From Zopfochytrium polystomum (lineage: Eukaryota; Chytridiomycota; Chytridiomycetes; Chytridiales; Chytridiaceae), in contig JAIVFJ010000070.1 of assembly GCA_025765615.1 (NCBI GenBank), positions 62,001 to 126,000 on the forward strand: a stretch of DNA of 64,000 nt, in the 5' to 3' direction. Both the position numbers and the translations under genes were made by a program. Positions 40,838-52,847 of the stretch are shown here, piece after piece. A model generated the notes under the pieces. The model had not been told where the DNA came from. It made no database searches and saw nothing but the letters and a program-made list of their open reading frames with translations. Every line of letters starts with the position of its first letter. The first letter of the stretch is position 1.

Positions 40838-40966
40838 ATGTTGAACTGGGGCAGCTCACAGCAGCTCCAGGTCACCTGACTTTTGTCTGAACCAATGTTG
40901 AACCAGGGCAGCTCACAGCAGTTCCAGGTCAGCTGACTTTGTCTGAACCAATGTTGAACCAGGGAC
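40838..40966. repeat. Tandem repeat, about 57-bp unit, 2.3 copies
   Basis: Units start at 40838, 40895 and 40951 (truncated), each beginning ATGTTGAAC and containing GGGCAGCTCACAGCAG and CCAGGTCA. Confidence 0.85.
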
Positions 40967-40967
40967 T

Positions 40968-41195
40968 GGTTGATTTGAAATGCCCCTGATGATTTCAAAT
41001 CATCTTTCCTCTGTGCGAAGACTGGTCACTGGGCACAGACCTCTGGACAACCTTGGTTGATTTGAAATGCTCCTGAAGATTTAAAATCATTTTCCCCTCT
41101 CTGTGGGGAGACCAGTGCTTGCACACTGAGCTCCACACAGAGCTTGGTTGATTTGAAATGCTCTGAATATTTCAAATCACCCTTCCTCTGTGGGA
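40968..41195. repeat. Tandem repeat, about 88-bp unit, 2.6 copies
   Basis: Units start at 40968, 41055 and 41145, each beginning GGTTGATTTGAAATGC and containing ATTTCAAATCA-like palindromic stretches followed by CCTCTGTG. Confidence 0.85.
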
Positions 41196-42629
41196 AGGGG
41201 TTTACAACACCTCCCCAGAGCAAAGTCCTGTCAGCAACTTGTTCAGATAGGCAAAACAGGAAAACAGGTCAACGTCAACCTCCCTGCAGGAGTATAAATT
41301 GGGCAGAGTTTTCTAATTGAAAAATGACACACTCTCACTCCAATTTGCCAGTCCCTCACTAAAAACAAGCTCTCTTTACCCACTTGCCCTTGATCACTTG
41401 CTATGCTCACTCCCTTGTACAAGCTCTCAATTCAAGCCTCGGTTCCTCGACCCTTCAACCTTCTTGCGAAGCTGCCTCCACTCACGACGTTGCCTTAGAC
41501 ACTGCAACTTCAACACACAGCTATCACGCTGTCTACCTTGGTCGGCTACTTTCAAGTCGTCCGGGGTACTCTTCCATTTCCTTTCCCATATGGCTCGCAG
41601 ATGCAAAACTCTCTCACAAGACCAGTGACTGCTTTGGCACTGGCTCTGCGGCTTTCACTAACTCAGCAGCTCTTCTTACCCTGCTTGCAGAAGTAGACTT
41701 GGACTTTTCCTTTGTCATTCTGTTTGAAGAAGGCGCCAATTGCTTTGTGTTTACTTCCTCAGCTCAATACAAAGACTGAGAGGCCTGAACAACGTACCAC
41801 TTTGTGAGACAAGAACAGATCAGTACAGACATACCACCTGCCTGAGCAACTGAGCCTTTGTTTTCCCAGCAGTTCCATAGATGGAAAGCAGTTCCAGCCA
41901 ACTGAGTTCAGTAATCAACGAATAGAAAGTCACACTGTCTGGAAGTTCCTTTTAAATCATTCCACTATTGTGTTACTAGAAAAAAAAAGATGTGCAAACA
42001 ACTCACAGAAGCGGTAGTGCGCACTTCTGCTTTTGGAACTTGTTTGCAAATTAGGTTCACAAAAGTTTACAAATGGAAATTTATCAACTCACATGAGAAG
42101 TTGTCAGAGTTTTGACCACTTTCGTATGTTTGGATGATTCTTTGCCATCTGATTGACTACCTGGTTTGGCAGAAAACACATGACTGAGGGCGATATAAGT
42201 GGGTTGAAAAGAAAAAGTTGTCACATACCTCTGAAACATTTCCATTTATACTGTTTTCAGAAGAATGAGGATCTTTGGAGTCAACAGCAGCGGCTTTCAA
42301 CTTGCACAAGGTCAGAAGATTCATTGTTGCAGATTCTCATACCTTGAAACGCACAAGGAGATTTTCAGAACTTGCACTTGTCGTAGCGAAAATCTCAGAC
42401 TTGGACTGTGGATGCTTTCCCTTTGCGCTTGCACTCTGCAAGGAACGTTTAAAAGGAGAGTTTTGTTGGGGGACATGTTGGGCAATGGTTTCTTTTCTTT
42501 GAATAAAGCGACTGTCAGAAGATATAAGTGGTGCTTTCTGAGCGTGGGAGGGTGTGTGTGTGTTTGAGTGGGCTAAATGGAAGGAAACAGACAGAGGACG
42601 CTGAGAGAGTCAAAGAGCAAGAGAAGCAA

Positions 42630-42812
42630 TCGCTCCTGCAATCGCACTTCAGCAATAGTTTTTGCGATCATGCGATCACATTTGCAGGCGCCATCGAGAT
42701 CGCAGAAGTGATCGTTTTTTGCGATCGCTCCTGCGATCGCACTCCAGCGATCGCAATCCAGCAATAGTCTCTGCGATCGTTCCAGCGATCGCACTTGCGA
42801 TCGCATTTGGGG
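42630..42812. repeat. GCGATCGC palindrome cluster
   Basis: Five perfect GCGATCGC octamers (42721, 42733, 42747, 42785, 42797) in 84 bp, with further degenerate CGATCGCA/GCAATAG-type units on both sides. The spacers are CTCCT, CTCCA and ATCCA, so this is a degenerate minisatellite of about 13 bp. Confidence 0.85.
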
Positions 42813-42930
42813 CGCCTTTGTTCACCCAACTGAAGTTGCACTGTCTGTCTGTATTTTAAGGGGGATTTTTTTCTTATGCAAAATGGTAGCTATGTGACCA
42901 GCCATGGCCCACAGTGACACTGCGGCACTT

Positions 42931-42990
42931 CCAATCCTCAAGGACAATCAATCTGCAATCGCACTAGTGCTCAACCCTCTTAATACATTC
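42931..42990 (+). pseudogene. Short Copia RNase H relic
   Basis: Encodes PILKDNQSAIALVLNPL, nearly the same as the RNase H stretch of the Copia element on the minus strand at about 17110-17170. Too short to be anything but a relic. Confidence 0.7.
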
Positions 42991-42999
42991 GCCTGTCTG

Positions 43000-45600
43000 G
43001 TGGCCCCTAGACACTTTCTTTTGCCCTTTCATTAGATAGGATTGGTATTTATGCCATTGCTCTATTTCCACCTTCAGCCGAGGAAATTTGGAGAGCACAG
43101 TCTCACACCTTGTCTGCAAATAACTGTAGAAATGACTGCCCACACTGATGTAATAGTGGCCCAGATTACAGATGACTCTGACACAGATTTTGAAAAGTAC
43201 TTTTGGGCTGCAACCCGTTCTGGAATTCAGTGATGTGTAACATGCTTCACTAGCTATGAATTTATCCAAATTCATTAATGAGCATCAGTGGGCAGCTGAA
43301 ACAATGATGAAACCTCACCCATCTCAGTTTCAAGGAGATCTCATGATACCATCAACAAGGGCAATTTGAACGCGTATTAAGTCGATGGGGATCGCTTCTG
43401 ACACTGCTCAAGTAGAGGTGGCTGGTCTTAAAGTTGGCTTCGCACATAGGTTGATGCTGAAGTTTTTGTAAATGTGTCTTTTGTGGCAGCCCTGGATGAT
43501 ATGACGATTGGTGCACCAGCCCCAGTGTCCTTTAGTCTATACCAAGGACAGTTTTTTCATCCAATAAATGGAGGAAATTCAAGGAAATACAGACATGTGA
43601 GATTGCAAGTTTGTTTTTCTGGAAAACCTTGACAAGATGGTGCTGATTGTTTCACAGTCTCTCTGAATAGCACTTTGAGCTTCTTTGAAAAGAATGAATT
43701 GCCTCAATAAGCCAGATGATGGATTTCTTGCTTTTGGCCGGAGAGAAATTCTTGAGTATACACTGGATTTGGCAGAGGAGCTCCTGAGAGCTCACACAAG
43801 ATTGCGGCTTGCATACCATGAGTTGCAAGCTTTTGAAACGAGGAAGCAGAACGTTGTCAACAAAATAGCATTCAGAGCCAACACCAGTTCAAAGCAAGAT
43901 ACTTAATGTTTGCAGCCACTGCTTGAGCAAATTGCACAGTCTCATGCAAAAAAAAATACCCAGCAGTGCTTGGTCTTTGTGTATACCACTGGCTTTACGG
44001 TCAATGCTGAAAACGGGAAGATGGGCTTGGTCCTACTGGTCCAGAAGACCATTGTTATGCCCACATTCAATATGGCTCAACAGATTTCCTTCCCCAAGGA
44101 TTCAATCGCTGTTAAGACAGCTTACTTTCGGCATGACGAAATCTATGTGAACAGTTGAGGCCGCCCTTGTGGATCAGAAAGTAACAGCAGGCTTAATCAG
44201 CACAAAAAGACTCTTAAGCCTGTTGCATCAGTCATATTATCTGGCAAGGATTGTCCGAAAATGAATGACAGTGGCTCTGCAGAGATGAGGAAATGGATAC
44301 AAGTAAGTAAGCACGCTGCAGCAGTTGGCCAAGAATGGAGTATGGAACGCTTCAGAGAGCCAGCTTTTATTCTATTGTGGAAGGGTTATGTCAAATGGAA
44401 GGCCTGAAGACATTTGTGACAAGCTTGTCAATGATGCCACAGCGTTTGCCACAACTGGTGGCTGCCATTCGGGACCTCAACGTTGTTGGCAAGAGTAGAC
44501 ACAAACACACAGCCATCCACGGTGCGGGAAGCGCTCAATCCTCGCTGAACCCGCTCCTCAGCATCCCACAAGTCGCAGAGAGCGCCAGTACCACCACTGC
44601 AGCTTCACCCCCACTCACCGCCCGCCGCCGCCACGGAATGGCACAGAGCACTTTATATACATTTGACCATCGAATTTGGCGCCCCAACCACTTGACGACT
44701 CCAATGTCATGCCCTTGCGTCCATATTGTTGCTACGGGTACTGTAAGAACGCCAATTTTGGCCAACCTAAGGTTCTGTTTACGGTCACCCCCAGAGAGGA
44801 GCGCGAAACACGTATTTTAAGGGAGCGACTAATATATAAAAATAGCAGAAGTAAGAGATCTGGACAGTCAATATTGACAACTGTCTCGACAGCCCCAATT
44901 AAGAAATCCCCTTGTCGAGGTAGGTTGCAGCGGGTTGCGCTCTCCTTGCAACAAGCTGAAACAATAAGGGGTTTTCTACTCACGGGGCAACCAAAGAAGA
45001 ATAGTCAACGAGGGCACCGTCTCCACCGATGCCGCCCTTGTGCCACTCGCCACAACTGTACTGACCTGAGTGCCTCATCATCTGGAAGGAAGAACGCAGG
45101 GCCGAGAAAGACAGTCACGGCGACCCTGCGGTCATCACCTCGGGCGCCGTCAGCGCAGGGTAGCAGCTGTTGTGGTACGGCGGCGATCGGCAGCGTCGTC
45201 GTTGCTGGCAGCGGGGACGGCGTCGGCAGAGTCGGAGGCGGGTACATACTCTTGCTCTGTCTATCGCGCTCTCTCACTACTTACCTCGTCTGTGCAGTGT
45301 AGAAGAAGATTCAACGAAGACGACAGCGCAAGTGCTGCTCTGTCCGCCAAAGAGCGAGGGCGGCGACCAGTTTTCGGTTGCGGCGTCGCACGATGCACAG
45401 AGGTAGAAGGACATTGGTTTGTCTCCACCCTGAATGGGCGAAGAAAGCAAAGAATTGATGTTATTACTGTCAGCTGACGCAACACTATTTTTTTTTTTCC
45501 TTTTATGGTAATAATAATAGTCTGTCAACGGGTGAATCGCGGTGCGGATGTGGTGCCTCCGCCAGTGTTGTTTATTGTGTACACAAAAAAAAACAGAGAA
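43000..45600. other. Unrecognised, partly coding-like decayed sequence
   Basis: Between about 43380 and 44500 plus-strand segments of 70-85 codons follow each other with single stops or frame changes (43685-43906, 43910-44158, 44335-44820). Their composition looks like former protein, but I recognise no domain. 44900-45600 is the upstream region of ABC transporter 2 with no gene called. Confidence 0.35.
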
Positions 45601-45697
45601 AACCCTTCATATCCTCCAGCTCATCATCTTATCTCTCTGTCTCTCTCTCTGTTTGCTCTTTTTTTTTTTTAGTTGTTTTTCACTCATTCGGGCTCAC

Positions 45698-48600
45698 ATG
45701 CCATCATCGTCATCATCATCATCGGCAGCTGCCGCTGACGAGAAAGCCACGACGGGCGACGGCGGCGTCAGCAACAAGGCGGCGGAGGGGGTGGAAGAGG
45801 CGGAGGCGAAGAACGAGGAGCAGCAGCCCAGATCGCTGTCGGAGCCAAAGCCAAAGCCGTCCACGCCATTGGCCTCCTTGTTCGGCAGGAAAGAGAAGGG
45901 CGGACAAGACGAACTCGGCGCGCTCGAAGGCGGTGAACGAGCTGCCGGTGATGCTGGAGAGGAGGTCAAGCCAGCGAACGGCAGGAAAAAAGAGAAGGAT
46001 GGCACCCAAGTTCCATACCGGACGCTGTACCGCTTCGCTACGCAGTACGACTTCCTCCTCATGGCTGGCGGATCGCTTGCTGCGGTCGTCGTGGGCGTGT
46101 CGCAGCCCGTCATGTCCCTGTACGGTCAAACATATCTCTCCTCTCTCTTCGCCCCCACCCTTAAAAGATTCCACCGCTGACAGAGTCTTCCTAGGGTTTT
46201 TAACAACCTCATGAATGGGCTCATCCTCTATCCCTACTCCGCAAGTCCCAACCGTAACGATGAGCTTCGTGACACCGCCATTAGAGGAGTTGTTCAGCTC
46301 GTTGTTATTGGTGCCTGTGTCATGTTTTGCGCTTACTCCATGATCGGTCTTTGGAATCTGGCCGGAGAGAGACAAACAAAGGCAAGTCATTCCCCCAGAT
46401 TCTGTTGGCTCCCATTCTGAACCTGTCAACAGAGACTTCGCGAGGAGTACCTCGCAGCTATTCTTCGCCAAGATGTCGCCTGGTTTGATAAGACCGCTAC
46501 TGGAGACCTCACAACTCGGCTCACAGCAGATGTCCTTAACGTTCAGACGAGCATTTCGAGCAAAGTGGGCCTCATCATCATGGGCCTCGCCACCTTCATC
46601 GCCGGTTTCATTATTGCCTTCACCAAAGGGCCGGAACTCGCTGGAGTCCTCTGCACCGCTTTCCCTCTTCTTGGGGCTACTGCTTTTATGATGTCTAAAA
46701 GCCTGGCCCGTCGCGCAACAGCCGGAACAGCCTTCTACGCAGAAGCCGGAGCGGTGGCGCAAGAAGTCATTGCAGCAATACGGACGGTCACCGCGTTCCA
46801 CGGACAATCTCGCGAAATGGACCGCTACTCAACCAAGTTGAAAGCTGCTGAGATTGAGGGCGTTAAATCATCCATGGTATCCGGCCTCAACATAGGATTT
46901 GTTTTCATGATAATCTTCCTCACGTACGCGCTGGGCTTTTGGTACGGTGGAACGAGAATCGGGCACGGAATGACTCCTGGAGACGTCATCAACGTCTTTT
47001 TCTCGTGAGGAGTTCGTGATCCTATGATGAAGGCCGCACTGATTATTTATTGTCGACAGCATTATCATTGGCGCTTTCTCGCTGGGCCAAGTTGGCCCAA
47101 ACCTTTCCGACGTCGCCAGCGGGATTGGTGCTGCCTCCAAGATCTTTGAGGTGATTGATCGCAAAAGTCCAATCGACCCATCTAGTGAGAAAGGCTTGAA
47201 GCTTGAAAGCGTTGTCGGGGTGATTGAGTTCAAAGACGTTGATTTTCGTGAGTACATTGAAGCCAAATGTTCTTGCCATCGAAGCTCACATTTTCCAAGA
47301 CTATCCCCAGCGACCAGACGTTCCAGTTTTGAAGAAATTTTCACTGCGAATCCTTCCTGGTCAAACGGTGGCGCTCGTCGGGGCGTCCGGCTCTGGGAAA
47401 TCAACCATTGTGAAGCTTATAACCCGCTTCTATGACCCCGTGGCGGGATCGATTACGCTAGATGGGTATGATATTCGAGATTTGAACGTTACCTGGCTTC
47501 GGCAGCAGATCGGCCTCGTAGGACAGGAGCCGGTGCTGTTTGATAAGACTGTGAAGGAGAATATCCTGTACGGAATGAAAGACAATGATGCAGTACTTGG
47601 TCGTGTCGACGGAGAGACCGTAAAACGATTAGATGTGAAAGTCAAAGACGTGTGCAAAGTTGCGAATGCGTGGGAGTTCATCGAGAGGCTCCCGAAGGGC
47701 CTCGACACATCAGTTGGAGATGCCGGCGGCATGATGTCAGGAGGACAAAAGGTAGTTTCATTGAAGCATGGAAGGTTTCTCATCCTTGAGTAGCAACGTA
47801 TTGCCATTGCCCGTGCAATAATGCGCGACCCTCTCATCCTTTTGCTGGACGAGGCGACGTCTGCGCTCGACACTCAATCCGAACGAGTTGTTCAGACTGC
47901 GCTTGATAATGCATCCAAAGACCGTACGACAATCGTTATTGCTCACAGACTGTCGACCATCAAGCACGCAGACTTGATCGTTGGTGCGTTAATCGATTGT
48001 TCGCATGACGGCGGTTGACTTGTAAATAACGTTTTCCGCTTTAGTCATGAATGAAGGGGAAATAGTCGAGAAGGGCAAACACGATGACCTCATTGCCACT
48101 CCAAATGGAAGTTATGCCTCTCTTGTCTCGATACAAGCCCTCAAGGAAGTAGATGGGGGGCCACTGGAGGCGAATGGGGGTATAGAGGATGACTTTTTAG
48201 TGAGTGTGCCCAAACCTACCAGCGACGAAACTATCAAGTCAACTTCGGCTTCTATGAAGAGTGCTCCATCTCTTCCTCGCCGGAAGTACTCCGCAACGGG
48301 TTCTGTCTCGATTGATATGCCCAGTGGCGACAACCTAGATGCCGTTGAGACTGAAATCCTGGCCGAAGACGACATGAAAACTCGGATCTTGAAACGACAG
48401 GCCGCAGAGCGCCTCAAAAAGCAAAAAGAAGCCGCCGTCTTGAAGAGGCCGATGGCGTGGGGAAGGCTTTATGGAATGAGCGCCCCAGAGATACCATTTT
48501 ACATCGTTGGTGTCATTGCAAGTGCCGGTTCGGGGACCGTGTTTCCACTCTTCTCCCTGGTTCGTGCCTAATTTATGTGTATTTTCTTGTAGTCCTGTGC

Positions 48601-50722
48601 TAACATCTGACACCCGAAAAGATCTTTTCAACCGTGTTAGCTGTTTTCGGGGAACCTGACGAAACAACTCGAATGAACGGTGTTCGATTTTGGGCGTTGA
48701 TGTTTGTTGCTCTCGCCTCTGCGGCACTCGCATCCAACTCTCTGTCAATCGCAAATTTCGGTGCGGCTGGAGAACGCCTAACTCGCCGTCTGCGAGAGCG
48801 AGCATTCGCAGCCATTTTGAAACAAGAAATGGCCTTTTTCGACGAGCCACGCCACTCTACCGGAGCTCTTACCAGTAGGCTGGCTGAAGATGCCACGAAA
48901 GTCCAAGGGCTTGTTGGAAGGACCATGGCCACGTTGGTGTCTCTTGTCGCCACCTGCATTTGTAAGCTTGCAATGTCAAAGCCTCCCTGTACTGAATCCC
49001 ATTGTTCTGTGAAGGTGGACTTACAATTTCCTTTGCAAACGGGCCACTTCTGTCGGTTATCGTGTTAGCAACCGTTCCTTTCCTTGCCATGGGTGGTATT
49101 TTCCAGCTACGGTTGGTCCCTGAACATTCAAAACCATGAGAAGCTAAATTCTTGCAAAAGCGTCATGACCGGTTTCGGGTCCAAGTCAAAGGAGGCATAC
49201 GAAGGTACTGATTAAGATCCCGATGCGGTGAAAGATAATTTTGAATGCCAGAGGCGTCCATTATCGCAAACGAAGTGATTGACCAGATTCGGACGGTCAT
49301 GACACTGACAAAAGAGCAAGCATTCTTCGAGCAATACAAGGCCAACATTATTCTACCTTACGATATCGCTGTGAAGGGCAACTTCCTTGGGGCGTTTGGC
49401 TTCGGTATGAAAGAATATCATCTCCACGAGCGAAAACTACCCACTTACCCCTCAATCACACCCGTACCCCACACTTACGTAGGTTTCTCGCAAGGCTTTA
49501 TCTTTTTCGCCTACGCGCTTGCATTTTACGCGGGTTCGATGCTTGTCATTGCAGGCCAAACGACTCCCGGCGCCGTTCTGAAGGTCATGTTTGCCGTAAT
49601 TTTCACAGCGGTGTCCCTCGGCCAATCGCTTACTTTCGCGCCGAACTATGTCGAGGCCAAGTTGTCGACTTTCGAAATCTTTGATCTTCTTGACCGCGTT
49701 TCGGCGATCGATCCCACCGACACTTCGGGGGAAGACGTGAAAAAAGTCGACGGAACAGTCAAAGTGCAGGATGCGGTTTTCAGATACCCATCCCGGCCGG
49801 ACGTTCCCGTCCTTCAGCAATTAAACCTTGACGCTGTGCAGGGAAAGACCTTGGCGCTTGTCGGTCCCAGTGGATGTGGCAAGAGTACCGTGATTGCGCT
49901 CATTGAACGATGGTATGACGTGCTGGGAGGAAGCGTCGCGTTGGACGGTGTCAATGTTGTCGACTGGAAGATTGCCAGTCTTCGTGGCCATTTGGCGCTC
50001 GTTGGTCAGGTGAGTTTGGACAGCGAATTTAAATTTTTCGAACTAAATGGTTATTTGCAGGAACCCGTTCTATTCAACACATCGATAAGAGAGAATATTA
50101 TGTACGGAGCCGAAGGCGGTGTGGCTAGCGATGATATGGTGATCGAAGCTGCTAAAATGGCCAACATCCACGACTTTGTCGTCAGTCTTCCGCAAGGTTG
50201 TTTTTACTTTGATTGATCGTTGGTGCAATTGCTCAGCCATGATACAGGTTATGAAACCGTTGTTGGGTCGAAGGGAGGGCAGCTTAGTGGTGGGCAGAAG
50301 CAAAGAGTAGCCATCGCCCGTGCACTGGTCAGGAACCCTAAGGTTGGAATTTGTACATATTCCCGAAAAGAAAAAGAAGGAACAAAATGCTAACGTTCAA
50401 CGGTCAATTAGGTCTTGCTCCTCGACGAAGCGACATCGGCATTGGATTCGGAGTCAGAAAAGGTTGTTCAAGAAGCGCTGGATGCTGCTGCGAAGGGCCG
50501 TACCACCATCGTGATAGGTAAGATACATAACAAACAGAATACCAACAATATTCATTACCCTCCATTCTAGCACACCGACTGTCGACCATTCAGACGGCCG
50601 ACCGCATTGCCGTTGTAAGCTCTGGCCAGGTTATCGAGGAAGGCAGCTTTGCCGAACTCGTGCAGAAAGGAGGTGTTTTCGCTGAACTGGCAACCGCTCA
50701 AAGCTTGAGAAAGAATGAATGA
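45698..50722 (+). CDS. ABCB-type full ABC transporter 2 (P-glycoprotein/MDR family), 16 exons
   Basis: Exons: 45698-46119, 46195-46381, 46433-47004, 47060-47247, 47300-47751, 47794-47983, 48045-48559, 48622-48961, 49015-49111, 49161-49204, 49252-49404, 49483-50009, 50061-50196, 50248-50342, 50412-50517, 50571-50722. The sum is 4176 nt, 1391 residues, frame intact. Layout is TMD-NBD-TMD-NBD, an ATP-driven exporter with unknown substrate. NBD1: Walker [10 protein letters not shown] near residue 484, signature MSGGQ near 602, Walker [15 protein letters not shown]2: [35 protein letters not shown]. Exons 2-6, 8-11 and the last four have exactly the lengths of those in ABC transporter 1. Intron 2 (46382-46432) seems to use a GC donor (AAG|GCAAGT). 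The long TTTTTTTTTTAG at 45661-45672 may be the acceptor of a 5' leader intron. An upstream in-frame ATG exists at 45548; I chose 45698 because the extra residues are hydrophobic and lack a counterpart in the paralogue. Confidence 0.92.
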
Positions 50723-51215
50723 GTGGTCAGAAAGCGAAGTGCCTTCTTAGAGTGGAGAGCGTCTCCCCAACCGTCGACGGAAGCGAATCGCTGTGTTCAT
50801 TGAGTTTTTTTTATATTTTTTCTTCTTTTCGCCCACACACGAAACGAAAAAAATAAAATAAAATGAAACAGACATCCTCGGCAGAAATTCTTCAGCTGCA
50901 GTGGGTGACGAGGGAGAACGATCCAACCAGTAAATAAGCCAAAACGAAAAAATAATCAAGAGAAAATAGTGTCGACGTTGCCTCGTCGCCGTCGCTGTGT
51001 CCTCAGTGGCTCCGGATGAGTACTGCATTAGGGTTGGCGTTCCTTTTGGGAGGGCTTTGTGCTTGCCCTTGAAAGAGGCGGCGTCGCGAGGCTGTCTGTT
51101 GATTCTGCGGTCGGCATGAGAGGGGCGGCCGCTTTCTCCGGGGTCCAGCAAGCTTGCCGTCACACGGAAACGCCAATTTGATCTTGACTCGCCTTCAAAC
51201 TGCGCACTGAACGGC
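50723..51215. other. 3' region of ABC transporter 2, no gene
   Basis: T-rich and A-rich runs at 50806-50865 with AATAAA-like sequence (AAATAAAATAAAATG) probably belong to the 3' untranslated and polyadenylation region. No domain in the open frame on the minus strand (50747-51223). Confidence 0.5.
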
Positions 51216-51623
51216 TGGCGCATTTGATGGGACGCAACAAGGCTGCTTCTGCGATAGGTGTGCCTCGTTCATGTGTGACTGCGTGGATGAAGGACGCTGC
51301 TCTGATGCGGTTTGTTATTGCCACCAAGGGGAATGCAAAGAGAAAGTAATTACCCTGCAGGCTGAAGGGTGTGGTGGATGATCAGAACCAAAGAAGACAT
51401 GCGATTAAATGGGCCATTTGCTGTTGGCAGTGATGTGGAACGAAGGGTGCTTGTGGTCGACTCTCACAAGGCTCATCTCACACAAGCAGTCAAAGAAAAG
51501 TGTCAGAACCAGCTGGGTGTTGATTTGGCTGTGATTCCTGGTGGTTACACTTCTGTTTTGCAAGACATTGGATGTTGGAATAATCAAGCTCTTCAAGGAC
51601 AGGATGAAGAGATATTGGTGTGA
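51216..51623 (+). pseudogene. Pogo/Tigger-type (DDE_1) transposase remnant
   Basis: 51216-51350 reads as a helix-turn-helix stretch (NKAASAIGVPRSCVTAWMK), then after a frame change 51430-51623 matches the DDE_1 core: LVVDSHKAHLT with the second catalytic Asp, AVIPGGYTSVLQDIGCWNN corresponding to the usual PGG.T..LQPLDV..N. The part between, with the first Asp, is missing. No terminal inverted repeats located. Non-functional. Confidence 0.7.
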
Positions 51624-52492
51624 GAGGATGCTTCAATTATGATTGAGGTTTTGTGTGGGATCAAAAGCTAAAATAAATAATAAAAAAATAGCTATGGAAG
51701 TAGCAACTGAAAGATGGTTTGGGTTCCATCTGTGAGTGCATCCCCTTGGTACTTCTTTCTTCAACGCTATTCTGTTCCAGTGTTTCTCGTTCCAGTTGTT
51801 GCTAGGATCAAAGGGCGACAATGTACTATCATCAACTTCGTCGTCTTTGCTGTCGTGTCGCAATCTGCGCATTTGCTGTGGTCCTCCTCGCACAGGCTCT
51901 TGTCGACGACTGAGCTCCAAGGGCCGTATCCAATGCCAGGTGGTAGCAGGTGGTTGAGCCAGCTGGCTGCCGACAGCTGCCGACTCCACCGGCGCGAAGT
52001 TTTCTCGACGAAATCGTTAGGCTTCCACCTTGGTCATCAAACACTCGGGTAACCCCACATGCGGATCTCTTGCTTACCCGTCAGCCGCCGGCACGGGCCT
52101 TGCGCCTCACTCTTCTTATCATCGCATTCCAACTCTCCTCCTGACAGTGCTCCCTCCACTTGTACTCGCCAGCAACTGCGCCAGGCTTCGAGGGGGGACA
52201 GCTGCCATCATCATCAACAAACACCTCAGATCAACGCCCAACTCTTCCCCAAGATATGGAAGACAATGGTGACGATGACAACTATGGTTGGAACCCCAAC
52301 ACATTTGCTGTCGTCCTTGGCGAAGATGAAGAAAAACCAGAAGAGAGCCTTGCTCCAACAGCAGACTGCATAGCAGCATCCATCAACACTGAACTGGAAC
52401 CGGTCATTGAATCACCACTTCCACCATCTGTCATTCCTGTGCGACCGAGTGTACGCAACTCACCCACAGTGTTATTGCACAAAACACATTGA
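51624..52492. other. Unassigned sequence up to Gypsy copy 3
   Basis: A plus-strand open frame at about 52160-52492 is acidic and proline-rich and ends near the Gypsy LTR insertion point. No domain is recognised. The rest has only short frames. Confidence 0.4.
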
Positions 52493-52807
52493 TGTTATGA
52501 ATCACCCTCTGGAAACCTCTGGAACCTTCTGGAACATTCCTTCATGGAACCTTGTGGAACCTTCTGGAACCTTCTTTGCTTTCCTGACTTGTCTTGTTGT
52601 CATTGGTATCATTGGTATCATTGGTATCATTGTATTACTAATTGCTCTTTCTGGAACTTTCTTTGAGTCTTGACAAGGAAGACTCTCAAAAGGTATAAAA
52701 GGGGGATGGGGGACCTGTCCCATCCCTCAAGTGAATTATTGTTTCCAATACAATCATCACTCCTCAGTTCCTTGTCTGCCTTGTCCTGTCCTGCCCTGTT
52801 CCTGACA
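52493..52807 (+). repeat. Gypsy copy 3, 5' LTR (315 bp)
   Basis: Starts TGTTATG, ends CCTGACA. Intermediate LTR length: the GAA/TTC array is 55 bp (52521-52575), there is one extra GGTATCATT unit, and 2 bp are missing near TCACTCCTCAG. TATA box 52694-52699; proximal GAA/TTC site 52648-52662. Confidence 0.93.
52521..52575 (+). promoter_or_regulatory. Phased GAA/TTC array, copy 3 LTR
   Basis: Eleven 5-bp blocks: GGAAC, CTTCT, GGAAC, ATTCC, spacer TTCAT, GGAAC, CTTGT, then GGAAC/CTTCT twice. Phase is kept although the array is shorter than in copies 1 and 4. Confidence 0.6.
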
Positions 52808-52847
52808 TCATAATTCACTTCACCCTCTCCTACTACTCTCTGCCATC

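Larger units (their letters stand above)
39476..42629. other. Gene-poor stretch with minisatellites
   Basis: Only short open frames without domains (for example 41317-41628 and 41384-41779, both plus). It contains the two tandem-repeat blocks at 40838-41195. If the LTR at 39077 belongs to a full element this would be its interior, but no Gag or integrase similarity is visible. Confidence 0.5.

Noticed and set aside
39077..42990. Full Copia element from the LTR at 39077 to the RNase H relic at 42931
   Set aside because: The distance fits, but no Gag, integrase or RT similarity is visible between them and no second LTR follows.
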